Source of the DNA: Micromonospora aurantiaca ATCC 27029
GTDB lineage: Bacteria; Actinomycetota; Actinomycetes; Mycobacteriales; Micromonosporaceae
Length of the DNA: 64,000 bases
NCBI RefSeq assembly: GCF_000145235.1
Contig: NC_014391.1
Coordinates: forward strand, 4,286,001 to 4,350,000
Reading direction: 5' to 3'
The notes under the pieces are model-generated. The model did not search any database, was not told the DNA's origin, and saw only the letters and a program-made list of their open reading frames with translations. Position numbers and translations under genes: made by a program. Numbering within the stretch: the first letter of the stretch is position 1; the number at the start of each line of letters is the position of its first letter. Below are positions 7,569 through 17,356 of the stretch, piece by piece.

Positions 7569-10500
7569 TCATCCCTTCCGGTCCAGCCCGGGCAGCACCC
7601 GCAGGCGCCCGCGGGCCGCCGCGCCGATGCGTACCCGGGGCTCGGCCGTGGCCCAGCGGTCCACGCTGCGCCGCAGCGACGTGATCGCCAGCTCGTCGAG
7701 CGACACCCGGTTGGAGTCGACCCGGCCGGTGTCGTCGATCTCGTTGGCGCCGATCTCCCGCAGCAGGACCGCGCCGCGCTCACCCTCGGCGGGCCGGCGC
7801 AGGTCCAGCACCTTGAAGTTCGTACCGGGCAGGAACAGCACCCGGTCCTCGACGTGCTCGTCCCCCTCCGGCTCCAGCAGGCTGGTCCGGCGGGCGGTCA
7901 TCGACCAGATCAGCACGTCGGTGTCGCCGTCCTCGGACGCGCACGGCTGGGTCAGCGCGTTGACGAAGCTCCAGTCGGTCACCAGCCGCCGGTCCTGGTA
8001 GAGCGCCCACTCCCTGGCGGTCGGCGACAGCCGGTAGACGGTGGTGCCCCGGAACGACGGCATCCGGGAGACGCCGGCCACCACGCAACGCGCGAACGGC
8101 ACGTGCGGCCCCTTGCGGCCGGAGCGCAGACCCGCGTCGACACCCGGTCCGCGACCGGTCAGATAGAGCCGCAGCGCTACCGAGTCGGCGAGCACGTCCT
8201 CGGTGGACACGCCCGAGCCCTGCATGCCCGGGTGCTCGGACATGATCCGGGACACCGAGCTGGCCATCACGTCGAACTCGCGGCTGAGCGTGCGGCGCAG
8301 CCATGCGCGCTCGTCGGCGAGCCCCTTCTTCTCCGACAGCAGCGCGCCCGCGCCGGCCGACGGCACCGGCTGCACCCGCGCCTCGGCGGCCACCTCCGAC
8401 GGTTCGGCGTTCTCCGACGGCGTGGCGGCGTTCGACGGCTCGCTCTGTCCGTCGGGCTCGGCGGTCCGCGCGGGCGCGGCCACGTGCGACGGACCGGCTC
8501 CGGCGGGCGGGGCGGGCGGCAGGTCGACCGCGACGGCAGGCAGCGACGGCAGGGCCGCGACCGGCGCCGCCGGCCCGGCCGCCACCGGCGGCGTCGCGAG
8601 CGCCTGGCCGAAACCGGCGGGCATGGTCGGCGGCGCCGGCTCGCCGAAGCCCGCCGGCATGGTGGGCGGCGCGGGGTACGTGTCGTGTCCGGCGTCCTCG
8701 ACGGGTGCCGCCGAGGGCCCGCTCCCGGAGTCGGCGGCGACCACCGGTCCGTCGGCGGCGCCAGGCCCGGCAGGTGCGGCGGGCGTGACCGGCTCACCGG
8801 CGGCGATCGGCGGCGTGGGTGCAGACACCACCACGGGCACCACCGGCGGTGCCGTCGGCAGTGGCACAGCAGGTGGAGGCGGCAGCTCGGACACGACCGG
8901 CGGCGCAGGCGGTGCGGGCAGCTCGGAAACGAGCGGCACGGCGGGCGGTTCCGGCAGCTCCGCCACGACCGACGGCGCAGGCGGCTCGGAGACGACCGGA
9001 GGCGCTGCCGGGAGCGGCACCGCGGGCGGAGCCGGGAGCGCGGACACGAGCGGCACCACGGGCGGAGCCGGCAACTCGGACGCGAGCGGCGCGACCGGGG
9101 GCGGCGGCAGTGCGGGCGCGACCGGAAGCGGCACCGCGGGCGGTGCGGCCGGCTGTTCCCGGCCGGCGGGGAGGGGCGGGACCGGCGCGGGAACGGCGAC
9201 CACCACACTGTCCGCCGCGGGCGGTGCGACAGGCGCGGGCGGGGCGACCTCCACGTACGCGGGCACCGGCACGGTCGCGCCCACCGCCCGCATCTCGGTC
9301 TCCAGGTCGATGACCACCTCGGCCCGGCTGGCCGGTTTCGCGCCGGGCACCAGCACCGACGCGGGCATCAGCGCGCGGCTCGTACCGGCCATGCCGTCGA
9401 CGCGTGCGGCCAGGTCGAGCGCCAGCTCCCGCATCCGGTGGGCGGTGGAGTGGACGGTGTCGTCGAAGACGAGCGTGCCGCTGCCCGCGTCGAGCATCGC
9501 GGACCGGACCTGCTCGGCGTTCTTCGGCTCGGCGGTGGAGCGTACCCAGAGGCCGGTCTGCACCACCTCGACCACCGCGCCGGGGGCGAACCAGTAGACC
9601 CGGGGCGCGACCTCCTCGGCGCCGGCCAGCGGCGGACGGTGGCTGAGCACAGTGGGGCGGCGGGCCCGCGAGTTGGGGTGCGCCCGGGGCGTGTAGGACA
9701 GTTCGAGCGCGTACGGCGCCCAGCCGAACGCCCCGTCCGGCAGCACGGTACGGATCTCGTACCGGTGCGGGCTGCCGATCGGCACGCCGGTGTAGCAGGT
9801 GACGTCGGTGTTCAGCAGGTCGGCGAGCGCCTGGCCGAACGCCTCGCCCTCGGGGATCCGGACCTCGCCGAACTGCACGAAGCGCACCCGCTGGCGGTTC
9901 TCCTCGTCGAGTCCGCGCCAGAAGCGCACCACGTCGTCGAGCGACAGCGGCAGCGTGCCGGGGCAGCCCAGCAACACGGTCATCGTCTCCGCCTGGCAGG
10001 GCACGTACGCGGTGAGCCGCTGCCGTTGCGGGTCGACCACCTGCGGGTCGCGGTTGCTGTGGATCCAGACCCCGGCCGGGATCGGCTCGATCTCGGCGGT
10101 GGCGCTGGACGGCCGGGTGTCGATCGCGGCCCGGTCCCATCGCGGCGTCGGGTAGCGCTTGGCGTCCCAGGCGGGCGGACGGCCGGGCCGGAACCGCACC
10201 CAGCCGCTGCCCGGTGCGGAGTGGACGAACAGCGTTCCGGCGGAGCCGCGTACCAGGTCGCCGTCCGGGGCGATGACGGTGCGGTTGAGGCGTTCGGAGA
10301 GCCACTGACCGGCCATCGCCGCGGAGTTGCCGTGCCGGCCGCAGGCGATGAGCCGGATGCCGCGGCGGCGGCGCGGCAGCACCCCGGCCATCGCCTCCCA
10401 CGCGCTGATCGGCATGCCGTCGCCGAGGTCGAGCACGACGACGTCGTTCTCCGCGTCCTCGATCACGGACAGCGCCAGCGACTGGGCCTCGGGACTGATG

Positions 10501-10604
10501 GCGTCCTCGGCGTGCACCACGAGGGCGTTGCCGACGGTGTGCTGGACGACGCCCTCGGGACGGTCCTTGCCGCCGCCGAACAGGTCCCGGATCCGGGTTG
10601 CCAT
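7569..10604 (-). CDS. T7SS-locus protein with degenerate ADP-ribosyltransferase-like C-terminus (long paralogue)
   Basis: 1011 aa, ATG at 10604, 7 bp after the EccB stop. Residues ~20-430 form an alpha/beta region starting HTVGNALVVHAED with NDVVVLDLGDGMP and ERLNRTVIAPDGDL; stretches of this kind also occur in very large actinobacterial toxins. Residues ~450-730 are a long Ala/Pro/Val linker built from degenerate repeats of the type PPVVPLVSELPAP. The last ~200 residues (SFRGTTVYRLS, DWSFVNAL, DRVLFLPGTNFKVL) share the ADP-ribosyltransferase-like outline of the paralogue at 690-3170, here too without a normal ExE pair. No export signal seen. Position between EccB and the AAA gene implies a conserved part in this T7SS subtype. 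Exact function unknown. Confidence 0.8.
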   Translation of the reverse strand: MATRIRDLFGGGKDRPEGVVQHTVGNALVVHAEDAISPEAQSLALSVIEDAENDVVVLDLGDGMPISAWEAMAGVLPRRRRGIRLIACGRHGNSAAMAGQWLSERLNRTVIAPDGDLVRGSAGTLFVHSAPGSGWVRFRPGRPPAWDAKRYPTPRWDRAAIDTRPSSATAEIEPIPAGVWIHSNRDPQVVDPQRQRLTAYVPCQAETMTVLLGCPGTLPLSLDDVVRFWRGLDEENRQRVRFVQFGEVRIPEGEAFGQALADLLNTDVTCYTGVPIGSPHRYEIRTVLPDGAFGWAPYALELSYTPRAHPNSRARRPTVLSHRPPLAGAEEVAPRVYWFAPGAVVEVVQTGLWVRSTAEPKNAEQVRSAMLDAGSGTLVFDDTVHSTAHRMRELALDLAARVDGMAGTSRALMPASVLVPGAKPASRAEVVIDLETEMRAVGATVPVPAYVEVAPPAPVAPPAADSVVVAVPAPVPPLPAGREQPAAPPAVPLPVAPALPPPPVAPLASELPAPPVVPLVSALPAPPAVPLPAAPPVVSEPPAPSVVAELPEPPAVPLVSELPAPPAPPVVSELPPPPAVPLPTAPPVVPVVVSAPTPPIAAGEPVTPAAPAGPGAADGPVVAADSGSGPSAAPVEDAGHDTYPAPPTMPAGFGEPAPPTMPAGFGQALATPPVAAGPAAPVAALPSLPAVAVDLPPAPPAGAGPSHVAAPARTAEPDGQSEPSNAATPSENAEPSEVAAEARVQPVPSAGAGALLSEKKGLADERAWLRRTLSREFDVMASSVSRIMSEHPGMQGSGVSTEDVLADSVALRLYLTGRGPGVDAGLRSGRKGPHVPFARCVVAGVSRMPSFRGTTVYRLSPTAREWALYQDRRLVTDWSFVNALTQPCASEDGDTDVLIWSMTARRTSLLEPEGDEHVEDRVLFLPGTNFKVLDLRRPAEGERGAVLLREIGANEIDDTGRVDSNRVSLDELAITSLRRSVDRWATAEPRVRIGAAARGRLRVLPGLDRKG

Positions 10605-10611
10605 GATCGAC

Positions 10612-11967
10612 CTACCCCACTTCTGCGGCCGCGAGGGCCCTCATGCCCAGCGCCGGGCCCTGGGGCACCAGCGCGAGCAGCTCCCTCGGGAAGGGAACGT
10701 TCACGACCCGGTCGAGCTTCAGCGCCCGTACCGCGTCCTGGTCGCCGATCGGGTACGCCTTTCCGTCGTCCGCGATGTACGTGGGCAGGGGTTGCGCCGC
10801 ACCGGGGCCGACCGGCGCCGGGAGCACCGCCATGCCGCTGCCGGGCGCCAGGAGCACCGTCGTGCGGCCGTCGGGGCGGACGCCGGAGCGGGCCAGCGGG
10901 ACGAGGACCGCGGTGCTGTCGAACCGCGTCCCGTCCACCGCGCTCTGGCGCAGGCACAGCGCGTACGGGCCGGGTTCCTGCGGGGTGAGGCCGGTCAGGT
11001 CGGGCAGCCGGGTGAGCAGCGACCGGTCGGCCGACATCCGGGCCGCGGCGAGGTCGGCGGCGCTCAGCTCCACCGGCTCCTCCCCGGAGGTGACGGTGGC
11101 GAGCAGGAACTCGGTCCGGCTCAGCGGCGCGAGGCCGTCGCGGCGCAGCACCAGCAGTTGCTCCGCGCCGGTGTCGGGCCGCTGCCGGAACAACGTGCCG
11201 ATCGGGTACGAGCGGTCGCCGACCCGCCCGGAGCGGCCCTCGCCGGGGATCTCGGCCGGCGCCAGGTCCGGTCCGTCGGGCAGGAAGTCGAGCCAGTCCT
11301 GCGGGGCGGGCACCTTGCGGGTGGTGGTGGCGCCGAGCGCGGCGAGCACCGCCGGGTCGGCCACCCGGTGCCTGCGGCCGGCGGTCACCAGGTAGGTGGG
11401 TCCGTCGGCGGCGCGGACGACGGCGAAGCGGTCGGCCGGCAGCGGGACGGCCTCGGCGCGCGGGTCGAGGTTGAGGCCGAGGCGGTCGCCGGGTTCGTCG
11501 GCGACGGAGCCCGGCAGGCAGGCCAGCCACGGGCCGGCGACCATCGACCCGGTGGCGACCGACTGCGGGGCGCCGTCGATGCCGATCGACGGTCCGCGCG
11601 GAACGTCCTTGATCGACTCCTTGGAGATCAGCTTCACGGTTGCGCCGCTGCCCTGGATCAGCATGGCCGAGGTCAGGTTCGGCGTCGGGCGCAGCACGCC
11701 GTCGAGGTAGACGTACCGGTTGCCGCTCTCCTTCTCCACCAGGATCACACCGCTCTTGGTGTACGCCTTGCTGCCGCCCGGGACGATCCAGCCGTAGACG
11801 GCGAACCCGGCCACGACCAGGACGCTGATGAGCACGCCGAAGGCCAGGCCGGTGACGGCGCGCTGCCCGGGAATCTCCGCCGTGGACGGGTCGCCCTGCA
11901 CCAGGGCGGAACTCAACCGGCCCATCATGAACTGGTGGGCGTGGACGTGGTCGCGCTGGGTCTGCAC
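10612..11967 (-). CDS. eccB: Type VII secretion core protein EccB
   Basis: 451 aa from GTG, 6 bp after the EccD stop. The start (TQRDHVHAHQFMMGRLSSALV) is the EccB signature for the cytosolic N-terminus, followed by one membrane helix (LAFGVLISVLVVAGFAVYGW, about residues 41-60) and a large extracytoplasmic domain with the usual SGVILVEKESGNRYVYLDGVL region. Family length is 450-500 aa, so it is full length. EccB is part of the membrane pore complex with EccC, EccD and EccE and carries the repeat domain on the outer face. Gene order eccC-eccD-eccB is as expected for actinobacterial ESX-like loci, except that EccE is not visible. Confidence 0.95.
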   Translation of the reverse strand: MQTQRDHVHAHQFMMGRLSSALVQGDPSTAEIPGQRAVTGLAFGVLISVLVVAGFAVYGWIVPGGSKAYTKSGVILVEKESGNRYVYLDGVLRPTPNLTSAMLIQGSGATVKLISKESIKDVPRGPSIGIDGAPQSVATGSMVAGPWLACLPGSVADEPGDRLGLNLDPRAEAVPLPADRFAVVRAADGPTYLVTAGRRHRVADPAVLAALGATTTRKVPAPQDWLDFLPDGPDLAPAEIPGEGRSGRVGDRSYPIGTLFRQRPDTGAEQLLVLRRDGLAPLSRTEFLLATVTSGEEPVELSAADLAAARMSADRSLLTRLPDLTGLTPQEPGPYALCLRQSAVDGTRFDSTAVLVPLARSGVRPDGRTTVLLAPGSGMAVLPAPVGPGAAQPLPTYIADDGKAYPIGDQDAVRALKLDRVVNVPFPRELLALVPQGPALGMRALAAAEVG

Positions 11968-11973
11968 CGCCGG

Positions 11974-13383
11974 CTACCCGAAGAGTCCGCGGGCCCAGGC
12001 GTAGAGCCCCAGCACCTGGGCGAGCACCGGCAGCACGACCAGGCCGGTCGCGACGTCCAGCCCGCCGGCGGTGTACTCCCAGAACGGCAGCATGCGCCGC
12101 GGCCACGGCCGCAGCGCGGCCGTCACCAGCGGCACCAGAAGGGCGACGAGCCCGCCGAGCAGGACGTACCGGCCGGTCGGGGCGAGCTTGTCGGAGAACA
12201 TCAGGGCCACCATGAGGTAGCCGACGGTACCGGCCGCCACCAGGGCGACCCGCTGCCAGAACCCGAAGAAGGTACGCGAGCGCAACAGGATTGCACTCGA
12301 TGTCACGAGCACGAGCGTCCACCCGGACCAGCCCGGCACCCGCATGGTGTGGTGCATCAGCACCGGCAGGACCAGGGCGGACGCGGTCATGCAGGCGGTC
12401 AGGTAGGTGTCCGCCTCGTCCGCGCGCGACTTGACCAGGTCGGAGTCCTCCGGCTCGATGTCGTACGACATGTCGGCGCCGGTCTTGGGCAGCTGCGGTC
12501 CGCGCAGCCGGGCCAGCTTCACCGCCGCCCGGGGCGCGATCACGATCAGCACCAGGATCACCGACACGGCCACCGCGGAGACCTGCGGCGCGGTGAGCGC
12601 GAAGCCGTCACCGGCCAGCAGCACGAGCACCACCATCGCGGCGGTCAGCGCGACGATCAGCAGCGGGGCGAACGGCATGACCGGCGTGACCGTACGCTGC
12701 GCGATCAGCAGGAACGCGGTCACCGCGACGACCGCGACGGCGGCGGCCAGCCCGGCGGCGGCGGTCCAGGCCACGCCGTCCGGGTCGCCGTCGACGGCGC
12801 TGGACGCGGCGACGGCCGCGAAGAACGCCGCGCCGCCGCCGAACAGCAGCGGGAACGCGCCGTCGGTCTGCTGGCGGGCGCTGACGATCGCCGCGGTGAA
12901 CAGGCCGGCCGCGAGCACCGCGCCGGCGATCACCTGGGGCAGCACCGGGCCCCGGTCCACGAGTACGGCGGCGATCAGGCCCATCGCCACCAGGGAGAGG
13001 ACGAGGAACAGCACCCGGCGGTACTCCGGCTGCCACCTGTCGGCCCGCCGGTTGACCACAGTGGCGACGCCCTCGGCCAGGTCGTCGAAGTCGAGTTCGG
13101 GCAGCGGGTCCTGTGCCGGGCGCAGGTGCAGTTCCTCGCCCTCCAGCCAGTCCAGGCTCTCCGGCGTGCCGGACAGCTCGAACGGCGGCTGGCCGAGGCG
13201 TTGCAGCACCCACGACTCGTCGGGCACCTCGCCGTCGGGCACCCGGGCCACGTCGGTGGTGTGCCGCACCAGCAGCGGCATCAGGTTCGCCACCGGCATC
13301 CGGGCCGGCACGGCCAGATCGGCCCGGCGGGCCGGCCCGATCACCGTGATCCGGCACAGTTGGTCGTTCAGCGCTGCGGTCAC
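11974..13383 (-). CDS. eccD: Type VII secretion integral membrane protein EccD
   Basis: 469 aa from GTG with GAGAGG about 7 nt upstream. The first ~95 residues form the ubiquitin-like cytosolic domain (QLCRITVIGPARRADLAVPA ... PDESWVLQRLG). The rest is a run of about eleven hydrophobic helices, starting VLFLVLSLVAMGLIAAVL, matching EccD, which lines the T7SS channel. Length agrees with the family (~450-510 aa). It is separated by only 13 bp from eccC upstream and 6 bp from eccB downstream. No key deviation was noticed. Confidence 0.95.
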   Translation of the reverse strand: MTAALNDQLCRITVIGPARRADLAVPARMPVANLMPLLVRHTTDVARVPDGEVPDESWVLQRLGQPPFELSGTPESLDWLEGEELHLRPAQDPLPELDFDDLAEGVATVVNRRADRWQPEYRRVLFLVLSLVAMGLIAAVLVDRGPVLPQVIAGAVLAAGLFTAAIVSARQQTDGAFPLLFGGGAAFFAAVAASSAVDGDPDGVAWTAAAGLAAAVAVVAVTAFLLIAQRTVTPVMPFAPLLIVALTAAMVVLVLLAGDGFALTAPQVSAVAVSVILVLIVIAPRAAVKLARLRGPQLPKTGADMSYDIEPEDSDLVKSRADEADTYLTACMTASALVLPVLMHHTMRVPGWSGWTLVLVTSSAILLRSRTFFGFWQRVALVAAGTVGYLMVALMFSDKLAPTGRYVLLGGLVALLVPLVTAALRPWPRRMLPFWEYTAGGLDVATGLVVLPVLAQVLGLYAWARGLFG

Positions 13384-13396
13384 CAGCGAGCCTCTC

Positions 13397-16300
13397 TCAT
13401 CGGGCCGTGTCCGACACGAAACCGGTCTGCATCAGGCGTACGCCGCGCCGGGTGACGAGCTGGGCGCGCCCGGGCGGCAGTTGACGGGGCTTCGCCTCGC
13501 CGAGGAACTTGCCCTCCTCCTTGGGGTAGGAGAAGAGCGTCGCGGGCGTGCCCAGCTCCCACATCCGCCGGATCACCGGGTCCATCATGGCCCGCATCGC
13601 GCCGGAGGTGCTCCGCGCGACGATCACGTGCAGGCCGATGTAGGCGCCCTGGGCCAGCAGCGGCAGGAGCGGGTCGAGCGTCGAGCCCATCCCGGTGCTC
13701 TTGGTCATCAGGTCGTAGTCGTCGACGATGACGAACAGCTCCGGCCCCTCCCACCAGTCGCGCTTGCGCATCCGCTCGGACGAGACGTCCGCCCCGGGCA
13801 TCCGCCGGTTCATCGAGACCGACGCCTGGCCGGCCAGCTCGTGCATCTTGTCGCCGGTGAACGCGAAGCCCACCTGGTACGCGGCGCCGATCGCGGTGTC
13901 CAGGTCTCGGCGCGAGTCGCCGAGCACGACCTTCGCCCGCTCCGGCGGGTAGTGCTGCTGGATGGACCGCAGCACGAGCCGCAGCAGGTTGGTCTTGCCG
14001 GTCTCGCTGTCACCGAGGACCAGCATGTGCGGGGTGGTCATGAAGTCGTGCCAGACCGGGGCGAGACGCTGCTCGTCCTGGCCGATGACGAACTTGAAGT
14101 CGGACTCGGGCGGCGGCAGCGTCTCGACCATCAGGTGCGCCGGAAGCATCCGTACCGGCGGGGCGGCCGGGCCGGGCCAGAACGTGCCGACCTCCTCGAC
14201 CACCGACTTGGTGGCCTCGGCCAGGTCGCCCACCTCGGAGCTGCCGTCCATCCGGGGCAGCGCGGCCAGGAAGTGCAGCGCCCCCGCGGTGAGGCCGCGG
14301 CCGACCTGGTTGGGCACGGTGGCCGCCTTGCGGGAGCCGTGCTCGGACTCCATCGCGTCGCCGAGCCGCAGCTCCAGCTTCGTGCCGAGCAGGTCCCGCA
14401 TCCAGGTACGCAGCTCCGACCAGCGGGTCGCGGTGACGATCACGTGCACGCCGAAGGACAGGCCCCGCGAGGCGAGTTCCTGGAACTTCTGCTCCAGTTC
14501 CTGGAAGTCCTGCTTCATCGTGTACCAGCCGTCGATGACCAGGAAGACGTGCCCGAAGCCGTCCTCGATCACCCCGTCGGCGACCCTGGCCAGGTAGCTG
14601 GTCATGGAGTCGAGGCCGTGCCGCGCGAACTCGGCCTCGCGCCTCTCCATGACCTGGAGGACCTCCTCGACCGTCCGGACGACGCGGTCGCGTTCCATCC
14701 GGGTCGCGATCGAGCCGACGTGCGGCAGGCCGGCGATCGAGGCGAGACCACCGCCGCCGAAGTCGAGGCCGTAGAACTGCACCTCGCGCGGCGTGTTCGC
14801 CAGCGACAGCGCCAGGATCAGGCTGCGCAGCAGCGTCGACTTGCCGCTCTGCGGGGCACCCGCGATGCCGACGTGGCCGTCCGCGCCGTTCAGGTCGACC
14901 ACCAGCAGCTCGCGCAGCTGCTCGGCGGGCCGGTCCACCACGCCCACCGGCACCCGCAGGCCGCCCTGGACGGCCGGGTCGTCGATGGTCATGCCGCGTA
15001 CCGGGTCGGGCAGCACACTCGGCATGAGCGAGTCCAGGCTGGGCGCGCTGGACAGCGGCGGCAGCCAGACCTGGCGGGCCGGTGGGCCCGAGCCGGCGAG
15101 CCGGTCCAGCAGCACCTCGACCAGGCTCGGCCCGTTCGCGTCGGCGGCGGGCTCCTCGACCTGCTCGGCCGGGCGCTCCGGCCCGGGGTCGTGGCGCACC
15201 GCGACCTGCCGGGTGGTGAACGGCACCACGTCCGCGGTGGGCTCGTCCCCGGCGTCCGCGACGCCGCCGCGGCGTCCACTTCCGGTGTACGCGCCGGAGA
15301 CGTACGCCGCCTTGAAGCGCACCAGGTTCGTGGTGTCCACCTTCAGGTAGCCGTTGCCGGGCTCGGGCGGCAGCTCGTACGCCGCGCCCACGCCGATCAC
15401 CGACCGCGACTCCATCGAGGAGAACGTGCGCAGTGCCAGCCGGTACGACAGGTGTCCCTCGACCCGGTTGATCCGCCCCTCGTCCAGGCGCTGGGAGGCG
15501 AGCAGCAGGTGCACGCCGAGCGACCGGCCGAGCCGGCCGATGGACACGAACAGGTCCATGAACTCGCTCTTGCTGGACAGCAGCTCGCTGAACTCGTCCA
15601 CGATGATCAGCAGCACCGGGAAGGGCACGAGCTGGGCGCCGTTGCCGCGCGCCTTCTCGTAGTCGAACAGCGAGGCGTAACCGCTCGCGCGCAGCATCTC
15701 CTGCCGCCGGGTCATCTCGCCGTTCAGCGCGTCCTGCATCCGGTCGACCAGCGGCAGCTCGTCGGCCAGGTTGGTGATCACCGCCGAGGTGTGCGGCAGC
15801 TTGTCCATGCCGAGGAAGGTGGCGCCGCCCTTGAAGTCGACCAGCACCAGGTTCAGGATCTCCGAGCTGTGCGTCGCGGCCAGGCCGCAGACGAGGGTAC
15901 GCAGCAGCTCCGACTTGCCCGAGCCGGTGGCGCCGATGAGCAGGCCGTGCGGCCCCATGCCGCCCTGCGCGGACTCCTTCAGGTCCAGCTCGATGACCTC
16001 GCCCTCCTCGGTGACGCCGATCGGCACCATGAGGCGGTTGCGCTGCGGTGTGCGGGTACGCCACAGGGCCTGCACGTCGAAGGTCATGGCGTCGCGGATG
16101 CCGAGCAGCGTGGTCAGTTCGAAGCTGGTGTCCAGCGGCTCGTCGGAGACCTCCAGCGTGCCGCTGGTCCGCTTCGGCGCGATGATGCGGGCGAGCGCCT
16201 CGCACTGGGTCTGGTCCAGGCCGTCCCGCTTGGCCGAGCCGGTCGTGGCGCCGGCCGGGAACTCCACGACGTCGTCGGTGACTGTCAGCCGCAGCACCTT

Positions 16301-17356
16301 GGGGCCGCCGGGCATCGCGCCGGTCAGGTCGAGCAGGACCACGTTGCGGATGCCCGCGCCGAGCAGGCGGGAGCTGTCCGGCAGGTCCACCAGATGCGCG
16401 ACGATGACCAGGAACGGCTCGCTGGTGGTCGGCCTGACGGCCCGGTCGTGGTCGCCCCGGTCGGTGATCTCCGGGCCGAGCATGTCCATCAGCGCGTCGT
16501 GGCTGCCGGCGAACATCCGGACCGGACCCGCCGCGTCGTACGCGGTGGGGTGCGCGTTGTGCGGCAGCCACTTGACCCACTCCCACGGGCCCCGGTGCAC
16601 CTCGGCGGCGAGCACCGCGATCCGCAGCTCGTCCGGGGCGTGGAACGTGGCGAGCTGCGCCACCATGGCGCGGGCCAGGTCGATCGCCGGGTCGATCGCG
16701 CCCTCGAACTCGACGCTGGTGAAGCTCGGCAGGCCGACGGAGGTGGGGATGCCGGACACCGTCCGGTACGCCTCGGAGAACCGCCGCAGCGAGATCGACG
16801 ACAGCGGTTCGAGGTCCTCGATCGGCTTGGTGGACGGCGGGTTGAACTTCAGCATCGCGGTCTGCCGGCCGAGACCGATCCGGACCCGGCCGAAGTCGTC
16901 GTGGCTGGGCCGGCGCTCCCACAGCCGGCTGCCCATCGCGATCGACCACAGCCAGCCCGGCTGCGGGTTGTTCCACAGCACGTGGCGGCGCTGCTGGTCG
17001 GCCGCCTCGCGGGCCTGCTTGCGCAACTGCCCGATGTAGCGGAGGAAGTCGCGCCGCTCGCCGCGCATCTTGCGCTTGCGCTCGGCGGCCGCCCGGCCGA
17101 TCTGCATGACGCCCATGAGCAGCATGCCGCCGGCCATCGCGCCGCCCATCACGTACATCACGGGGGTGCGGTTGTAGAGGCCGAACATGGCAAGCATCGC
17201 GCCCATGCCGAGGCCCATCGGCACGACCATCGCGAACGAGCGGAAGTCGAGCGGGGCCTCCTCCGCCATCAGCGGCGGCTCCTGGAGCTCGATCGAGCCT
17301 TCCGGCGCCTCCGGGCCGGGCGCGCGGGGCGGGCGCTTGACGGTGACCGTACTCAT
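13397..17356 (-). CDS. eccC: Type VII secretion ATPase EccC, single chain with three FtsK/SpoIIIE domains
   Basis: 1319 aa. The ATG at 17356 overlaps the previous stop as ATGA; the open frame continues upstream but is a shadow of the preceding gene. Two membrane helices (about residues 40-85: FAMVVPMGLGMGAMLAMFGL and MYVMGGAMAGGMLLMGVM) lead into a DUF-type stalk and three ATPase domains. Walker A motifs are GATGSGKSE near residue 474, GAPQSGKST near 830 and GDSETGKTN near 1112; Walker B regions are LLIIVDEFSELL, HVFLVIDGWYTM and LFVIVDDYDLM. Domain 1 keeps a full DE pair, while domains 2 and 3 have altered acidic residues, as is usual for EccC. EccCa and EccCb are fused, as in many non-ESX-1 systems. 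It binds WXG100 signals and powers export. Confidence 0.96.
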   Translation of the reverse strand: MSTVTVKRPPRAPGPEAPEGSIELQEPPLMAEEAPLDFRSFAMVVPMGLGMGAMLAMFGLYNRTPVMYVMGGAMAGGMLLMGVMQIGRAAAERKRKMRGERRDFLRYIGQLRKQAREAADQQRRHVLWNNPQPGWLWSIAMGSRLWERRPSHDDFGRVRIGLGRQTAMLKFNPPSTKPIEDLEPLSSISLRRFSEAYRTVSGIPTSVGLPSFTSVEFEGAIDPAIDLARAMVAQLATFHAPDELRIAVLAAEVHRGPWEWVKWLPHNAHPTAYDAAGPVRMFAGSHDALMDMLGPEITDRGDHDRAVRPTTSEPFLVIVAHLVDLPDSSRLLGAGIRNVVLLDLTGAMPGGPKVLRLTVTDDVVEFPAGATTGSAKRDGLDQTQCEALARIIAPKRTSGTLEVSDEPLDTSFELTTLLGIRDAMTFDVQALWRTRTPQRNRLMVPIGVTEEGEVIELDLKESAQGGMGPHGLLIGATGSGKSELLRTLVCGLAATHSSEILNLVLVDFKGGATFLGMDKLPHTSAVITNLADELPLVDRMQDALNGEMTRRQEMLRASGYASLFDYEKARGNGAQLVPFPVLLIIVDEFSELLSSKSEFMDLFVSIGRLGRSLGVHLLLASQRLDEGRINRVEGHLSYRLALRTFSSMESRSVIGVGAAYELPPEPGNGYLKVDTTNLVRFKAAYVSGAYTGSGRRGGVADAGDEPTADVVPFTTRQVAVRHDPGPERPAEQVEEPAADANGPSLVEVLLDRLAGSGPPARQVWLPPLSSAPSLDSLMPSVLPDPVRGMTIDDPAVQGGLRVPVGVVDRPAEQLRELLVVDLNGADGHVGIAGAPQSGKSTLLRSLILALSLANTPREVQFYGLDFGGGGLASIAGLPHVGSIATRMERDRVVRTVEEVLQVMERREAEFARHGLDSMTSYLARVADGVIEDGFGHVFLVIDGWYTMKQDFQELEQKFQELASRGLSFGVHVIVTATRWSELRTWMRDLLGTKLELRLGDAMESEHGSRKAATVPNQVGRGLTAGALHFLAALPRMDGSSEVGDLAEATKSVVEEVGTFWPGPAAPPVRMLPAHLMVETLPPPESDFKFVIGQDEQRLAPVWHDFMTTPHMLVLGDSETGKTNLLRLVLRSIQQHYPPERAKVVLGDSRRDLDTAIGAAYQVGFAFTGDKMHELAGQASVSMNRRMPGADVSSERMRKRDWWEGPELFVIVDDYDLMTKSTGMGSTLDPLLPLLAQGAYIGLHVIVARSTSGAMRAMMDPVIRRMWELGTPATLFSYPKEEGKFLGEAKPRQLPPGRAQLVTRRGVRLMQTGFVSDTAR

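Noticed and set aside
5520..10988. 1822-codon plus-strand open frame opposite the AAA and ART-like genes
   Set aside because: It spans two real minus-strand genes across their boundary, with antisense-type composition.
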